Shown here one piece after another: positions 32,805 to 41,883 of a stretch of DNA of 64,000 bases; position 1 is the stretch's first letter, and each line of letters begins with the position of its first letter. Where the stretch lies: positions 4,526,001 through 4,590,000 of the forward strand of contig CBDDIB010000002.1 in NCBI GenBank assembly GCA_965228695.1. The letters are read 5' to 3'. The translations under genes and the position numbers were made by a program. This DNA is from JAJFJD01 sp965228695 (GTDB lineage: Bacteria > Pseudomonadota > Alphaproteobacteria > UBA8366). The notes below the pieces were generated by a model. It searched no databases. It was not told the origin of the DNA and saw only the letters and a program-made list of their open reading frames with translations.

Positions 32805-33767
32805 GTGGATGACACGACAACCGATACCGCAACCGAGGAGCCGTCGCCGTACCTGTTCGACGTCTCGTTCGATGCGGATCAAATCGCGCGTGCGGAGGCC
32901 GAAGCCAAGGCCAAAGAGGAAGAGCCGCCTGAGCCGACATTCACGCTGCTGCAGATCGACGAAGCGCGGAAGCAGGGCTACGACGACGGCGTCCAAGCGG
33001 GCCGGGAGGAAGCGTCGAGCGGCATCGAGAATAGCATTGCCCAGACTCTCGATCGCATCGCCGGAGAGCTTCCGAACATCGTTCAGGCGCAATCCGCCGC
33101 GAACGAACAAATGATGGCGAATGCGGCGGAGATTGCCGTGACGATCATGCGCAAAATCATGCCGACACTGCTCGAACGGCATGGCGCGGCGGAAATCGAC
33201 GCGTTGCTGTCGAATTGCGTCTCGAACTTGATCGACGAGCCGAAAATCCGAATCCGTGTTGCGGCGGATCATGCCGCGGAAATCGAAGAACGCCTCGAGG
33301 GGCTCGTCTCGGCAAGCGGGTTCGACGGACGGTTTCTCGTGGAGCCGGACGAGGCGATGCAGCCAGCGGATTGCAGCATCGACTGGCCCGGCGGCGGGAT
33401 CGAAAAACAGACCGATGAAATCTGGGCCCAATTCGACGCCGCGCTCGAACGGTTTCTTGCCCAATACGGACAGGACACCCCGGATCCGGCGCCCGCGGCC
33501 GACGGCACGGCGCAGGATACACCGCCGGCGCCCGATACCGCCGCGATTGAAACCGGTGCCGACAAGGCTGTCGAACCATCGACGGATGCGGACGGGCAAT
33601 CGGACCCATCGGATACCGCGGCACAGGACGACCCGACGGCGCGGCACGCGACCGGCGACATGCCTGGCACCGACGACATTGCAACCGATGAACCGGAGGC
33701 ACCGCGAGACGGTGATTCTCCGCAGGACGACCAGACGAAGGCAATCGATCCGGAAGCCCCAGCATGA
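32805..33767 (+). CDS. fliH: FliH, flagellar export apparatus protein with acidic tail
   Basis: The 320-residue protein has a GTG start. Its central part (about 50-215) is FliH-like: 'LLQIDEARKQGYDDGVQAGR' resembles the GxxxG-rich coiled region and 'AVTIMRKIMPTLLERHG' the FliH/HrpE core that binds the FliI ATPase and FliN. Residues 223-320 are an unusual low-complexity tail of Asp, Pro, Thr and Ala ('DTPDPAPAADGTAQDTPPAP'), likely disordered and strongly acidic. FliH holds FliI inactive in the cytosol and docks it at the C ring. It lies between fliG and fliN. Confidence 0.85.
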   Translation: MDDTTTDTATEEPSPYLFDVSFDADQIARAEAEAKAKEEEPPEPTFTLLQIDEARKQGYDDGVQAGREEASSGIENSIAQTLDRIAGELPNIVQAQSAANEQMMANAAEIAVTIMRKIMPTLLERHGAAEIDALLSNCVSNLIDEPKIRIRVAADHAAEIEERLEGLVSASGFDGRFLVEPDEAMQPADCSIDWPGGGIEKQTDEIWAQFDAALERFLAQYGQDTPDPAPAADGTAQDTPPAPDTAAIETGADKAVEPSTDADGQSDPSDTAAQDDPTARHATGDMPGTDDIATDEPEAPRDGDSPQDDQTKAIDPEAPA

Positions 33768-33794
33768 GCTTCCTGACCAATGGAGGATCTGACG

Positions 33795-34190
33795 ATGTCG
33801 GATGACGAAAATTTAGAATTGAACGAGCTTGAAGGCGAAGGCGGAGACGGCGGGGGCGATGCGGCCGGCGACGACGGCGGCAGCGAAAGCACCGATATGG
33901 CGCTCGCGATGGCCGCGGAAGATGCCGGGCGGCCCCAGGGCGCCGGCGACCTGGAGGCGGTTTACGACATTCCGGTTCAGGTTTCCGCCGTTCTTGGACG
34001 CGCCTCGATGCAGGTGAACCAATTGCTCAAACTCGGCCGCGGTGCGGTGGTCGAACTGGATCGTAAAGTTGGCGAAGCGATCGACATCTACGTCAACAAC
34101 CGTCTTGTTGCGCGCGGCGAGGTCGTCGTCGTCGAGGACAAGTTAGGCGTCACGATGACGGAAATCATCAAGTCGGACCGCAGCGCCTAA
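33795..34190 (+). CDS. fliN: FliN, flagellar motor switch protein
   Basis: Start set at ATG 33795, with GGAGG eight bases upstream; ATG 33780 has no ribosome site. The 131-residue protein has an acidic, Gly-rich N-terminus (about residues 1-45, 'DDENLELNELEGEGGDGGGD') and a SpoA/FliN C-terminal domain: 'YDIPVQVSAVLGRASMQVNQ' and 'ELDRKVGEAIDIYVNNRLVA' with 'GEVVVVEDKLGVTMTEII'. FliN lines the bottom of the C ring and binds FliH. The acidic N-terminus mirrors the acidic FliH tail encoded next door. There is no fliM in the window. Confidence 0.94.
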   Translation: MSDDENLELNELEGEGGDGGGDAAGDDGGSESTDMALAMAAEDAGRPQGAGDLEAVYDIPVQVSAVLGRASMQVNQLLKLGRGAVVELDRKVGEAIDIYVNNRLVARGEVVVVEDKLGVTMTEIIKSDRSA

Positions 34191-34224
34191 ACCGCCGCAC
34201 AATCACAAGGTAACGGCGAAAAAC

Positions 34225-35067
34225 ATGGCTTACGGTACGGATACGGCAACACGGCTTCGAGGCCCCGGCAGGATGAAAGCGCCGCCGGTTCGGATGTCGT
34301 TCGATGTCGCCACGGTCGTCGGGCTGTCCGCGGCCTTCCTGCTTATCGCGATTGCGATCTTCGTAGGCGGTTCGCCCGGCGCTTTCATCGACGGTCCGGC
34401 GATCTTCATCGTCATCGGTGGAACATTCGGCGTCACCACCGCCTGTTTCTCGCTGCGCGATATCGTCGTCAGTTTTCGCGTCGTGACCGAAGCGGTCTTC
34501 CGTTCGGCGTCGAACCCGGCCGCGGCGGCCAACCATGTCATGCAGCTCGCCGATATGGCCCGCCGCAAGGGCGTTCTTTCCTTGCAGGATTTCCTCCCTG
34601 ACCTGGCCCGGACCGGATTGCTGCATCGCGGCATCACGATGGTCGTCGACGGCAGCACGCCGGAAGAGGTCGAACGGATCATGCAGCGGGAAATCGACGC
34701 CTCGGGCAAGCGCCATACCCAGACGGTAAACATTCTGCGCAAGGCCGCGGAAATTTCCCCGGCCATGGGACTGATCGGCACGCTCGTCGGATTGGTTCAG
34801 ATGCTGGGAAACCTCGAAGACCCGACCACCATCGGGCCAAGCATGGCCGTCGCCTTGTTGACCACATTCTATGGTGCGGTGCTGGCGAACCTCGTCTTCA
34901 CGCCCCTCGCGTCGAAATTGGAACAGAACGAGATGGAAGAGACGATGGTCAACAACCTCTACATCATGGCCGCCGGCTCCATCGCGCGTCAGGAAAATCC
35001 GCGCCGCCTGGAAATGCTGCTCAACACGGTGCTACCGCCGGGCCATCGAATCGCTTTCTACCGGTAA
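34225..35067 (+). CDS. MotA/PomA-type flagellar stator protein
   Basis: The 280-residue protein belongs to the MotA/TolQ/ExbB family. Membrane segments are seen near 'VVGLSAAFLLIAIAIFVGG' and 'GPAIFIVIGGTFGVTTACFS', and two more follow the cytoplasmic part ('AMGLIGTLVGLVQMLGNL', 'MAVALLTTFYGAVLANLVFT'). The cytoplasmic loop carries 'RKGVLSLQDFLPDL' and 'GITMVVDGSTPEEVERIMQ', and the pattern is PomA-like rather than enteric MotA. A 23-residue N-terminal extension precedes the first membrane segment; the start could be ATG 34273. A matching motB/pomB is not in the window, which is unusual since the two are commonly adjacent. Confidence 0.88.
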   Translation: MAYGTDTATRLRGPGRMKAPPVRMSFDVATVVGLSAAFLLIAIAIFVGGSPGAFIDGPAIFIVIGGTFGVTTACFSLRDIVVSFRVVTEAVFRSASNPAAAANHVMQLADMARRKGVLSLQDFLPDLARTGLLHRGITMVVDGSTPEEVERIMQREIDASGKRHTQTVNILRKAAEISPAMGLIGTLVGLVQMLGNLEDPTTIGPSMAVALLTTFYGAVLANLVFTPLASKLEQNEMEETMVNNLYIMAAGSIARQENPRRLEMLLNTVLPPGHRIAFYR

Positions 35068-35124
35068 GCCCGGATACGGGCGTCGCAATAACTCAGATAA
35101 TCGATCGGGAAACGGGACTGAATT

Positions 35125-36462
35125 ATGAGACTTTTGATCGTAGGGGACTTGGAAGGACACATTTCCACCGCGGGCAAGATCGCGATCTCGCGCGGCGCCA
35201 AGGTCAGCCATGTCGACAGCGTCGACGAGGCATTGGGTGCCTTACGGTCCGGCCGGGGCGCCGAACTGCTCATGATCGACGTCAAACTCGACATCGGTGA
35301 CCTGGTGGAACGCCTCGCCTCCGAACGAATCAGCATTCCCGTGGTTGCCTGCGGCATCGGCACCAATGCCGACGCGGCGGTCGAAAGCATCAAGGCGGGC
35401 GCCAAGGAATACATCCCCTTGCCGCCGGATGCGGAATTGATCGCTGCGGTCTTGGAGGCGGTCGCCGAGGAAAGCAACACGATCATCCACCGCGACCCGG
35501 CGATGACGACCGTTATCACGCTTGCCGAAAAGATCGCGCCGTCCGATGCGTCGGTGCTGATCACCGGCGAATCCGGGACCGGCAAGGAACTCATGGCCCG
35601 TCATCTGCACAACAAGAGCAAACGCGCCGCGCAGCAGTTCGTCGCCGTGAACTGCGCCGCGATTCCCGAAAACCTGCTCGAGTCCGAACTGTTCGGTCAC
35701 GAAAAGGGATCGTTCACGGGTGCCGTCGCACGGCGCATCGGCAAGTTCGAGGAGGCAAACGGCGGCACCCTGCTGCTTGACGAAATCAGCGAGATGCACC
35801 CACGGCTTCAGGCAAAACTCCTGCGCGCAATCCAGGAACGCGAGATAGACCGGGTCGGCGGCACGCAACCTATCTCGATCGACGTGCGCATCCTCGCCAC
35901 GTCGAACCGCAATCTGGAGCAAGCGGTATCGGAGGGTGATTTCCGCGAAGACCTTTTCTTCCGGCTCAACGTGGTGAACATCAACCTGCCGACGCTGCGG
36001 GAGCGTCCGGCGGATATCATGCTGCTGGCCGAATTCTTTTCCAAGAAATACGCCGAGGCTAACGGCGTCGACAAGAAACCGTTCAGCGCCGAGGCTGAAC
36101 AACGCCTGCGCGCGCATCCGTGGCGCGGCAACGTTCGCGAATTGGAAAATGCCATCCATCGCTCGGTCCTGCTGGCGCAGGAAGACGAAATCGACACCGA
36201 CGCCATCATGCTCAATATGTCGGAGCGAGCCGCGACGGCCGACAGCGCGGCGGTGAACGGGGACGGGCAAGGATCCGTGCCGATGGTTGGCAAGACCGTC
36301 GCCGAAGTCGAACGCGACCTCATCATCGAGACGCTGCACCATTGCCTGGGCAACCGGACGCATGCGGCCAACATCCTCGGCATTTCGATCCGCACCCTGC
36401 GCAACAAATTGAAGCAATACACCCAAGAAGGCATCCCCGTTCCGATGCCGGGTGAATCCTAA
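35125..36462 (+). CDS. flbD: FlbD, sigma-54-dependent flagellar transcription activator
   Basis: The 445-residue protein has a receiver-like domain (1-120), an AAA+ domain (about 140-365) and a Fis-type helix-turn-helix (about 400-440). The AAA+ part has Walker A 'GESGTGKE', the GAFTGA-type loop as 'GSFTGA', and Walker B 'GGTLLLDEIS'. The helix-turn-helix reads 'LGNRTHAANILGISIRTLRN'. The receiver keeps Asp52 but its acidic pocket is altered ('LLIVGDLEG'), as in Caulobacter FlbD. FlbD activates late flagellar sigma-54 promoters at ftr sites and represses fliF. FliX (1996-2442) controls it. Candidate targets are scattered through this window. Confidence 0.95.
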   Translation: MRLLIVGDLEGHISTAGKIAISRGAKVSHVDSVDEALGALRSGRGAELLMIDVKLDIGDLVERLASERISIPVVACGIGTNADAAVESIKAGAKEYIPLPPDAELIAAVLEAVAEESNTIIHRDPAMTTVITLAEKIAPSDASVLITGESGTGKELMARHLHNKSKRAAQQFVAVNCAAIPENLLESELFGHEKGSFTGAVARRIGKFEEANGGTLLLDEISEMHPRLQAKLLRAIQEREIDRVGGTQPISIDVRILATSNRNLEQAVSEGDFREDLFFRLNVVNINLPTLRERPADIMLLAEFFSKKYAEANGVDKKPFSAEAEQRLRAHPWRGNVRELENAIHRSVLLAQEDEIDTDAIMLNMSERAATADSAAVNGDGQGSVPMVGKTVAEVERDLIIETLHHCLGNRTHAANILGISIRTLRNKLKQYTQEGIPVPMPGES

Positions 36463-36497
36463 AGGCACCGAGGTAGGTCAATCGACGCCAACCGCCC

Positions 36498-38642
36498 ATG
36501 ACCGATACAACCACCGAAGCGCCTGCAGAAAGCAATAAAACCGCCGCCGCCGGCGGACTGTCGGCCGTGCAGAATGCGCTTCAGTCCATCCTGCCCGGTA
36601 GGGAGCGGAACGACGCCGTCTTGGCTGTCGGCGTCATCGGCATTCTCGTCGTCTTGCTGTTGCCGATGCCGACCTGGATGCTGGATTTCAGCCTGGCCCT
36701 GTCGATTACATTCTCGACGGTCATCCTGATGACGGTCTTGTTCATCCGGAAACCGTTGGAGCTGAATACGTTTCCGACGATTCTGCTGGTCGCCACGATG
36801 CTGCGGCTGGCGCTCAACCTGGCATCGACGCGCCTTATCCTTGCCGACGGATACCAGGGAACGGCCGCGGCGGGGCGCGTGATCGAAGCCTTCGGCAGTT
36901 TTGTCGTCGGCGGCAACTACGTCATCGGCATAATTATCTTCGCGATCCTGGTTATCGTGAATTTCGTCGTCATCACCAAAGGCGCCGGCCGGATCGCCGA
37001 AGTCGCGGCGCGCTTCAGCTTGGACGCGATGCCCGGCAAGCAGATGGCGATCGACGCCGACCTGTCCGCCGGCCTGATCAACGAAGACCAGGCACGGCAA
37101 CGGCGCAGCGACCTCGAAGAGGAAAGCACATTCTACGGCGCAATGGACGGTGCGTCGAAATTCGTTCGCGGCGATGCGATCGCCGGTATCTTGATCACCT
37201 TCATCAACATCGTCGGCGGCATCGTCATCGGGATCGCCCAACAAGACATGCGGCTGGGGCAAGCGGCGCAAACCTATACCTTGCTTACGGTCGGCGACGG
37301 GTTGGTCACGCAGATCCCAGCACTGATCGTGTCCACCGCCGCCGGCATGCTGGTCACGAAGGCCGGCCCCCAAGGCACGGCGGATCAGGAAGTGCTGTCG
37401 CAGCTCGGCGGCTATCCGACCGCGCTGTCGTTGTGCACCTTCCTGCTTATATTCATCGCCGTCCTGCCCGGCATTCCGGCCGTACCCTTCCTGCTCCTCG
37501 CAGCCGCGACTGGCGGCTTCGCCTACATGACCTACCGGCGTAACTTCAAGGCCGAGGCCGAGCGCCGGGAAATCGAAGCGGCCGAGGACGCACCCGCGCC
37601 CGCCGCCGAGGAACCGATCTCAACCGCCCTCCAGATCGACAGCGTGCGTCTCGAACTCGGCTATGGGCTGCTGTCGCTGATCAACAACCCGCAAGAACGA
37701 CGCCTAACGGATCAGATCAAAGCGCTTCGCCGGCAACTCGCGATGGAGATGGGCTTCATCATGCCGGCAGTGCGCATTCAGGATAATCTCCAGCTTCCGC
37801 CGAACCAGTATGTGGTGCGCATCAAGGAAATCGAATCCGGTATCGGCGAATTGCGCCCCAATATGCTGCTGGTAATGGACCCGCGCGGTGAAGCGATCGC
37901 GCTCAACGGCGAATCAACGATCGAGCCGACCTTTGGTCTGCCCGCCATGTGGGTGCAAGAGCGGCATCGCGAGGAAGCGACTTTCCGCGGCTATACCGTG
38001 GTCGACGCCCCCACGGTGGTGACCACTCATCTGACGGAGCTCATCCGCGACAACATGGCGGAGCTGTTGTCCTATGCGGAAACGCAGAAGCTGCTCGACG
38101 ATCTGGACAAGCCGCATCAAAAACTGATCAGCGATCTGGTTCCGAACCAGATTTCGGTCGGCGGCATTCAACGGGTCCTGCAGCATCTGCTGACCGAGCG
38201 CATTTCCATTCGCGACCTGCCGACCATTCTCGAAGGCATATCGGAAGCCACCGGATTCACCCGGAACATCATGCAGATTACCGAGCATGTCCGGTCCCGT
38301 CTGGCCCGTCAGTTATCGGATAACGCGACCAACGACCAAGGCTTCATCCCGCTCGTGACGCTATCGCCCGAATGGGAGCAATCCTTCGCGGAGTCGATCG
38401 TCGGGCAAGGGGACGAACGGCAGTTGGCCATGGCGCCCAGCACGCTGCAGCAATTCATCGGCGCCGTCCGGACGGTTTTCGAACAGCAAGCGATGCAGGG
38501 GGAAACCCCGGTGTTGCTCGTCAGCCCGGGGATCCGACCCTTCGTCCGGTCGGTTGTCGAACGGTTCCGGCCGGTGACAGTGGTCATGTCGCAGAACGAG
38601 ATTTATCCGAAGGCGAAGATCAAAACCCTGGGACAAGTCTAA
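36498..38642 (+). CDS. flhA: FlhA, flagellar export gate protein
   Basis: The 714-residue protein has eight predicted membrane segments in residues 35-340, then a large cytoplasmic domain. The family's FHIPEP region reads 'GAGRIAEVAARFSLDAMPGKQMAID', given in part here, and 'LSAGLINEDQARQRRSDLEE' follows. FlhA forms the nonameric gate ring, binding chaperone-substrate complexes in its cytoplasmic half. It follows flbD by 35 bp and precedes flhF by 18 bp, in one transcript. Confidence 0.96.
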   Translation: MTDTTTEAPAESNKTAAAGGLSAVQNALQSILPGRERNDAVLAVGVIGILVVLLLPMPTWMLDFSLALSITFSTVILMTVLFIRKPLELNTFPTILLVATMLRLALNLASTRLILADGYQGTAAAGRVIEAFGSFVVGGNYVIGIIIFAILVIVNFVVITKGAGRIAEVAARFSLDAMPGKQMAIDADLSAGLINEDQARQRRSDLEEESTFYGAMDGASKFVRGDAIAGILITFINIVGGIVIGIAQQDMRLGQAAQTYTLLTVGDGLVTQIPALIVSTAAGMLVTKAGPQGTADQEVLSQLGGYPTALSLCTFLLIFIAVLPGIPAVPFLLLAAATGGFAYMTYRRNFKAEAERREIEAAEDAPAPAAEEPISTALQIDSVRLELGYGLLSLINNPQERRLTDQIKALRRQLAMEMGFIMPAVRIQDNLQLPPNQYVVRIKEIESGIGELRPNMLLVMDPRGEAIALNGESTIEPTFGLPAMWVQERHREEATFRGYTVVDAPTVVTTHLTELIRDNMAELLSYAETQKLLDDLDKPHQKLISDLVPNQISVGGIQRVLQHLLTERISIRDLPTILEGISEATGFTRNIMQITEHVRSRLARQLSDNATNDQGFIPLVTLSPEWEQSFAESIVGQGDERQLAMAPSTLQQFIGAVRTVFEQQAMQGETPVLLVSPGIRPFVRSVVERFRPVTVVMSQNEIYPKAKIKTLGQV

Positions 38643-38660
38643 AGGCGTGGGTGGAACGCA

Positions 38661-39662
38661 ATGCGGTTAAAAACATTCCAGGCTCCGAACATGTCCGAAG
38701 CCATGAAGCTCGTCCGCAACGAGCTCGGCGAGGACGCAATCATCGTGTCCACCACGGACAACGGCAGCGACGGCGTACGCATAACCGCCGCGGTCGAAAC
38801 GCCGGATCTGGACTTCGACTTCGCGGAGTCCGTCTCGGAATCGAATGCGGTCGATCAGATATGCGACGCGCTCGAACGGCACGGCACCCCGCAAACCCTC
38901 ACCGACAGGCTGCTCAACACCGCGACCACCTTGGCGTCGAATGACACAATACAGACCTTCGCCGGTGCGCTCGACCTGGTGTTCGAATTCGCGACCGCGG
39001 ACGACTACACCGACCGGCCCTTGATCTTGTTCGGCCCGCCCGGTACGGGGAAAACCTCGGCAGTCGCCAAACTCGCGGCCCGCGCGGTCGTCAATCGGAC
39101 ACCGACAGCACTGGTGACGACGGACACGCTGCGCGCCGGCGCGATTCAACAGATCGAAGCCTACGGCGAGCGCCTCAGGCTTCCGGTGAAAACGGCCGAG
39201 AGTCCGTCCGAATTGACCGCGGTCGTCGATGGCATCGCGCCGGATCATCTCGTGCTGATCGATACCACCAGCGTAAACCCTTATGCCGCGGACGATCTGG
39301 AGCGGCTGTCGGCCTATGCGGACGCGATCGACGCCGATCGTGTCCTGACGATAAATGCGGGCCGCGACGCCTTGGAGGCGCGAGAGATCGCCTCCGCCTT
39401 TCAGGCGGTCGGGCCGAAGCGTGTGGTCTTCACCGGCATGGACATGGCGCGGCGGCTCGGCAGCCTACTGGCGGTCGCGGACGGCAGCCAAGCCGCTTTT
39501 GGCGAAATGAGCCACACGCCGGAAATTGTCGACGGCATTCACCGGGTCAATCCGGTCAAACTGGCGCGATTGTTGCTGGAACATGTGCAGATTCCGACGA
39601 CACAAAACGAGCGCCGTCCTGATCTCGGCGATGCGGATCGCCAAGCAACGAGTTGGAAATGA
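38661..39662 (+). CDS. flhF: FlhF, SRP-like GTPase for flagellar placement
   Basis: The 333-residue protein begins 'MRLKTFQAPNMSEAMKLVRNE', a standard FlhF opening with 'LGEDAIIVSTTDNG'. The GTPase domain has G1 'GPPGTGKTSAVAKLAA' (125-140) and a later 'LIDTTSVNPY' region. FlhF sets the pole and number of flagella with FlhG. Compared with longer FlhF proteins (about 390-430 residues), the basic B domain is short. Its stop overlaps the flhG start (ATGA at 39659). Confidence 0.93.
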   Translation: MRLKTFQAPNMSEAMKLVRNELGEDAIIVSTTDNGSDGVRITAAVETPDLDFDFAESVSESNAVDQICDALERHGTPQTLTDRLLNTATTLASNDTIQTFAGALDLVFEFATADDYTDRPLILFGPPGTGKTSAVAKLAARAVVNRTPTALVTTDTLRAGAIQQIEAYGERLRLPVKTAESPSELTAVVDGIAPDHLVLIDTTSVNPYAADDLERLSAYADAIDADRVLTINAGRDALEAREIASAFQAVGPKRVVFTGMDMARRLGSLLAVADGSQAAFGEMSHTPEIVDGIHRVNPVKLARLLLEHVQIPTTQNERRPDLGDADRQATSWK

Positions 39663-40453
39663 GCATGGCCAGCAATACCGCAACCAATGTCGCACAGATG
39701 ACGGTCACCGGCCGGAATGTCATCACCATCGCATCGGGCAAAGGCGGCGTCGGAAAGACGTGGTTCGCCATAACCCTGGCCCATACGCTCGCGCGCGCCG
39801 GTCGGAAAGTCCTGTTGTTCGATGGCGACCTGGGGTTGGCCAATGTGGACATCCAACTCGGGTTGCTCCCGGAGCGAGACCTGGGCTCCGTGATCGCGGG
39901 CAAACGCACGCTCGAACAATGCATCACGCCGGTCGAAGAAACGGGATTTTCCGTGCTTGCCGGGCGGTCCGGTTCCGGCAGCCTTGCGCTTCTCCCGCCG
40001 CCGCGCCTCACCGCGCTGCGCGATCAATTGCTGGAACTATCCGGGTCCTTCGATCATGTCCTGGTCGATCTGGGAGCCGGCGTCGACCGGACTGTTCAGG
40101 CGTTGTCCCCGTCCACGGGAACCGCGCTGGTAGTCGTCACGGACGAGCCCACGTCGCTGACCGATGCCTATGCCTTCGTCAAACTGACGATCGCGGACCG
40201 GCCGAAAGCGGACATCCGGATCGTCGTCAACCTCGCCGAGTCGACGGGGCATGGCCGCAAGACCTATGAAACCTTGACGAAAGCATGCCGTAGCTTCCTG
40301 AAATTCGAACCGCCGCTTGCCGGTATAGTTCGGCGAGACAGCAAAGTACCCGACTGCATCCGCCATCAGACGGCCATGCTCACCCGCCATCCGAACTGCG
40401 ACGCTGCGGCCGATATCGATAAGTTGGCGCGCCTGCTTCTGGAAATACGATGA
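39659..40453 (+). CDS. flhG: FlhG/FleN, MinD-like ATPase controlling flagellar number
   Basis: Start at ATG 39659 overlapping the flhF stop as ATGA. The 264-residue protein has the deviant Walker A 'IASGKGGVGKTWFAITLA' (24-41) and 'LFDGDLGLANVDIQLGLLPE', plus 'DHVLVDLGAGVDRTVQ' as Walker B. It belongs to the MinD/ParA group and is typically paired with FlhF to limit flagella to the chosen pole. The next gene again overlaps by ATGA (40450), so flhF-flhG and the FliK-like gene are translated together. Confidence 0.93.
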   Translation: MSMASNTATNVAQMTVTGRNVITIASGKGGVGKTWFAITLAHTLARAGRKVLLFDGDLGLANVDIQLGLLPERDLGSVIAGKRTLEQCITPVEETGFSVLAGRSGSGSLALLPPPRLTALRDQLLELSGSFDHVLVDLGAGVDRTVQALSPSTGTALVVVTDEPTSLTDAYAFVKLTIADRPKADIRIVVNLAESTGHGRKTYETLTKACRSFLKFEPPLAGIVRRDSKVPDCIRHQTAMLTRHPNCDAAADIDKLARLLLEIR

Positions 40454-41883
40454 GCAATTCGGTCCCGCCAAGCGGACCGCCACCGACCGCGCCTGTCGCG
40501 CCCGCCGCATCGGCGCCCATTCGCACGACAGTCCTCCCCGCTCCGAACACGCCGACGCTGACGCAGGGACAGACGCTATCCGCGCGGGTCGTTGCCAACA
40601 CGAACAACCAACTCGTCCTGCAAACCGATCAGGGCCGCATAACGGTTCAATCGCCGACTCCCCTGCCCGTCGGCACGCCGGTAACGCTGCAGGTCAACGG
40701 CGCAGGACCGCCACAACAAATCACGATTCAATTGCAGACCGGCACGCCCAACGGCCCTGCCGCAACGCTGCAAAATCAAGCCTCGGCTCCCGCCGCCAAT
40801 CCGGTCACGACCCAGGTCACGCAGGGCAGTGTCCTGCAGGCTACTGTCACCGCAGCCCGGGAAAACCCGGCCACGCCCGCGCCGGGAAACACCGGACAAT
40901 CCGCGGCGTCATCCGGCGGAAGCCCGTCGGCATCGACGACGGCCTCCCCGCTTCCGCCAACGCTCCAGAACGGCGCGTCGCTAACGGTCCGGATTCTCGC
41001 CGCCGCGCCGCCCGCTGGTGTACTTCCACCTGTGGCGGCGACCGGAAACAATGCCCTCCTGACGGCCACGATCACCGGCCACACACCGGCCGGCAATCCG
41101 ATCGCGCTTATCGACGGCGTCGAGCTTACCCTCGTCGCGACATCGCCATTGCCGGTCGGAAGCCGGTTGTCGCTCGAACTCCTGACCCTTCAACCGGCGC
41201 TGCGGACCAGCGGCACTTCGCTTCCCGCTCCCGTCGATCCATGGCAAACGCTGCGGGAGGTGATGGCAATCCTGCAATCCGGCGATGCCGGCATGACGCG
41301 TCAGGCGGTGGAGGTGATGCTTCCCACCGTCGGGCCCCGGCTGGCACCCGGCATGCTGTTCTTCCTATCGGCGATCCTGACCGGCGATATCCGCCGTGTC
41401 CTAGGCGACGACGCGCACCGCCTATTGTCACGCAGCGCACCGGGCCTCATGGACCGGCTGTCCGGCGAGCTTTCGCAAATGCAGCGCCTCGCCGGCGATT
41501 CCACGAGCCCGGACTGGCGCAGTTTTTTCATCCCGATCAACACCGGTTCCGGATTGGAGCAGGTGCGGTTCCATCTGCACAAAGGCGACGATGGCTCGGC
41601 CGACGGCGACGATCAAAAAGGCGTCCGTTTCGTGATCGAAGTCAATATGAGCCGATTGGGCGCCTTCCAGTTCGATGGATTCGCGCGCCGCGATCAAGTC
41701 GATCTCGTCGTGAAGACCCATAGTGCGCTGCCGCAGGGCATGCAGGACGATATCCGGAGCATTTACACCGACACGCTGTCCGCGATGGGATTCGCCGGCA
41801 ACGTCGCATTCCGGGCCACGCCGTCTTTCGATACGGCACCCGTCGAATCGACGCTCGATCAGCGCAGCGATGTATCGGTGTAA
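40450..41883 (+). CDS. FliK-like flagellar protein of unknown role
   Basis: The 477-residue protein has a Pro/Ala/Thr/Gln-rich N-terminal half (about 1-170) and a structured C-terminal half. The end contains 'VRFVIEVNMSRLGAFQFDGF' and 'ARRDQVDLVVKTHSALPQGM', resembling the FliK C-terminal domain pattern of strands followed by 'L...L...G'. It would be a second FliK-type protein besides 25638-27011. Possible roles are an export-switch helper or ruler, but it may be a structural protein with another task. ATGA overlap with flhG shows co-translation. Confidence 0.55.
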   Translation: MSNSVPPSGPPPTAPVAPAASAPIRTTVLPAPNTPTLTQGQTLSARVVANTNNQLVLQTDQGRITVQSPTPLPVGTPVTLQVNGAGPPQQITIQLQTGTPNGPAATLQNQASAPAANPVTTQVTQGSVLQATVTAARENPATPAPGNTGQSAASSGGSPSASTTASPLPPTLQNGASLTVRILAAAPPAGVLPPVAATGNNALLTATITGHTPAGNPIALIDGVELTLVATSPLPVGSRLSLELLTLQPALRTSGTSLPAPVDPWQTLREVMAILQSGDAGMTRQAVEVMLPTVGPRLAPGMLFFLSAILTGDIRRVLGDDAHRLLSRSAPGLMDRLSGELSQMQRLAGDSTSPDWRSFFIPINTGSGLEQVRFHLHKGDDGSADGDDQKGVRFVIEVNMSRLGAFQFDGFARRDQVDLVVKTHSALPQGMQDDIRSIYTDTLSAMGFAGNVAFRATPSFDTAPVESTLDQRSDVSV

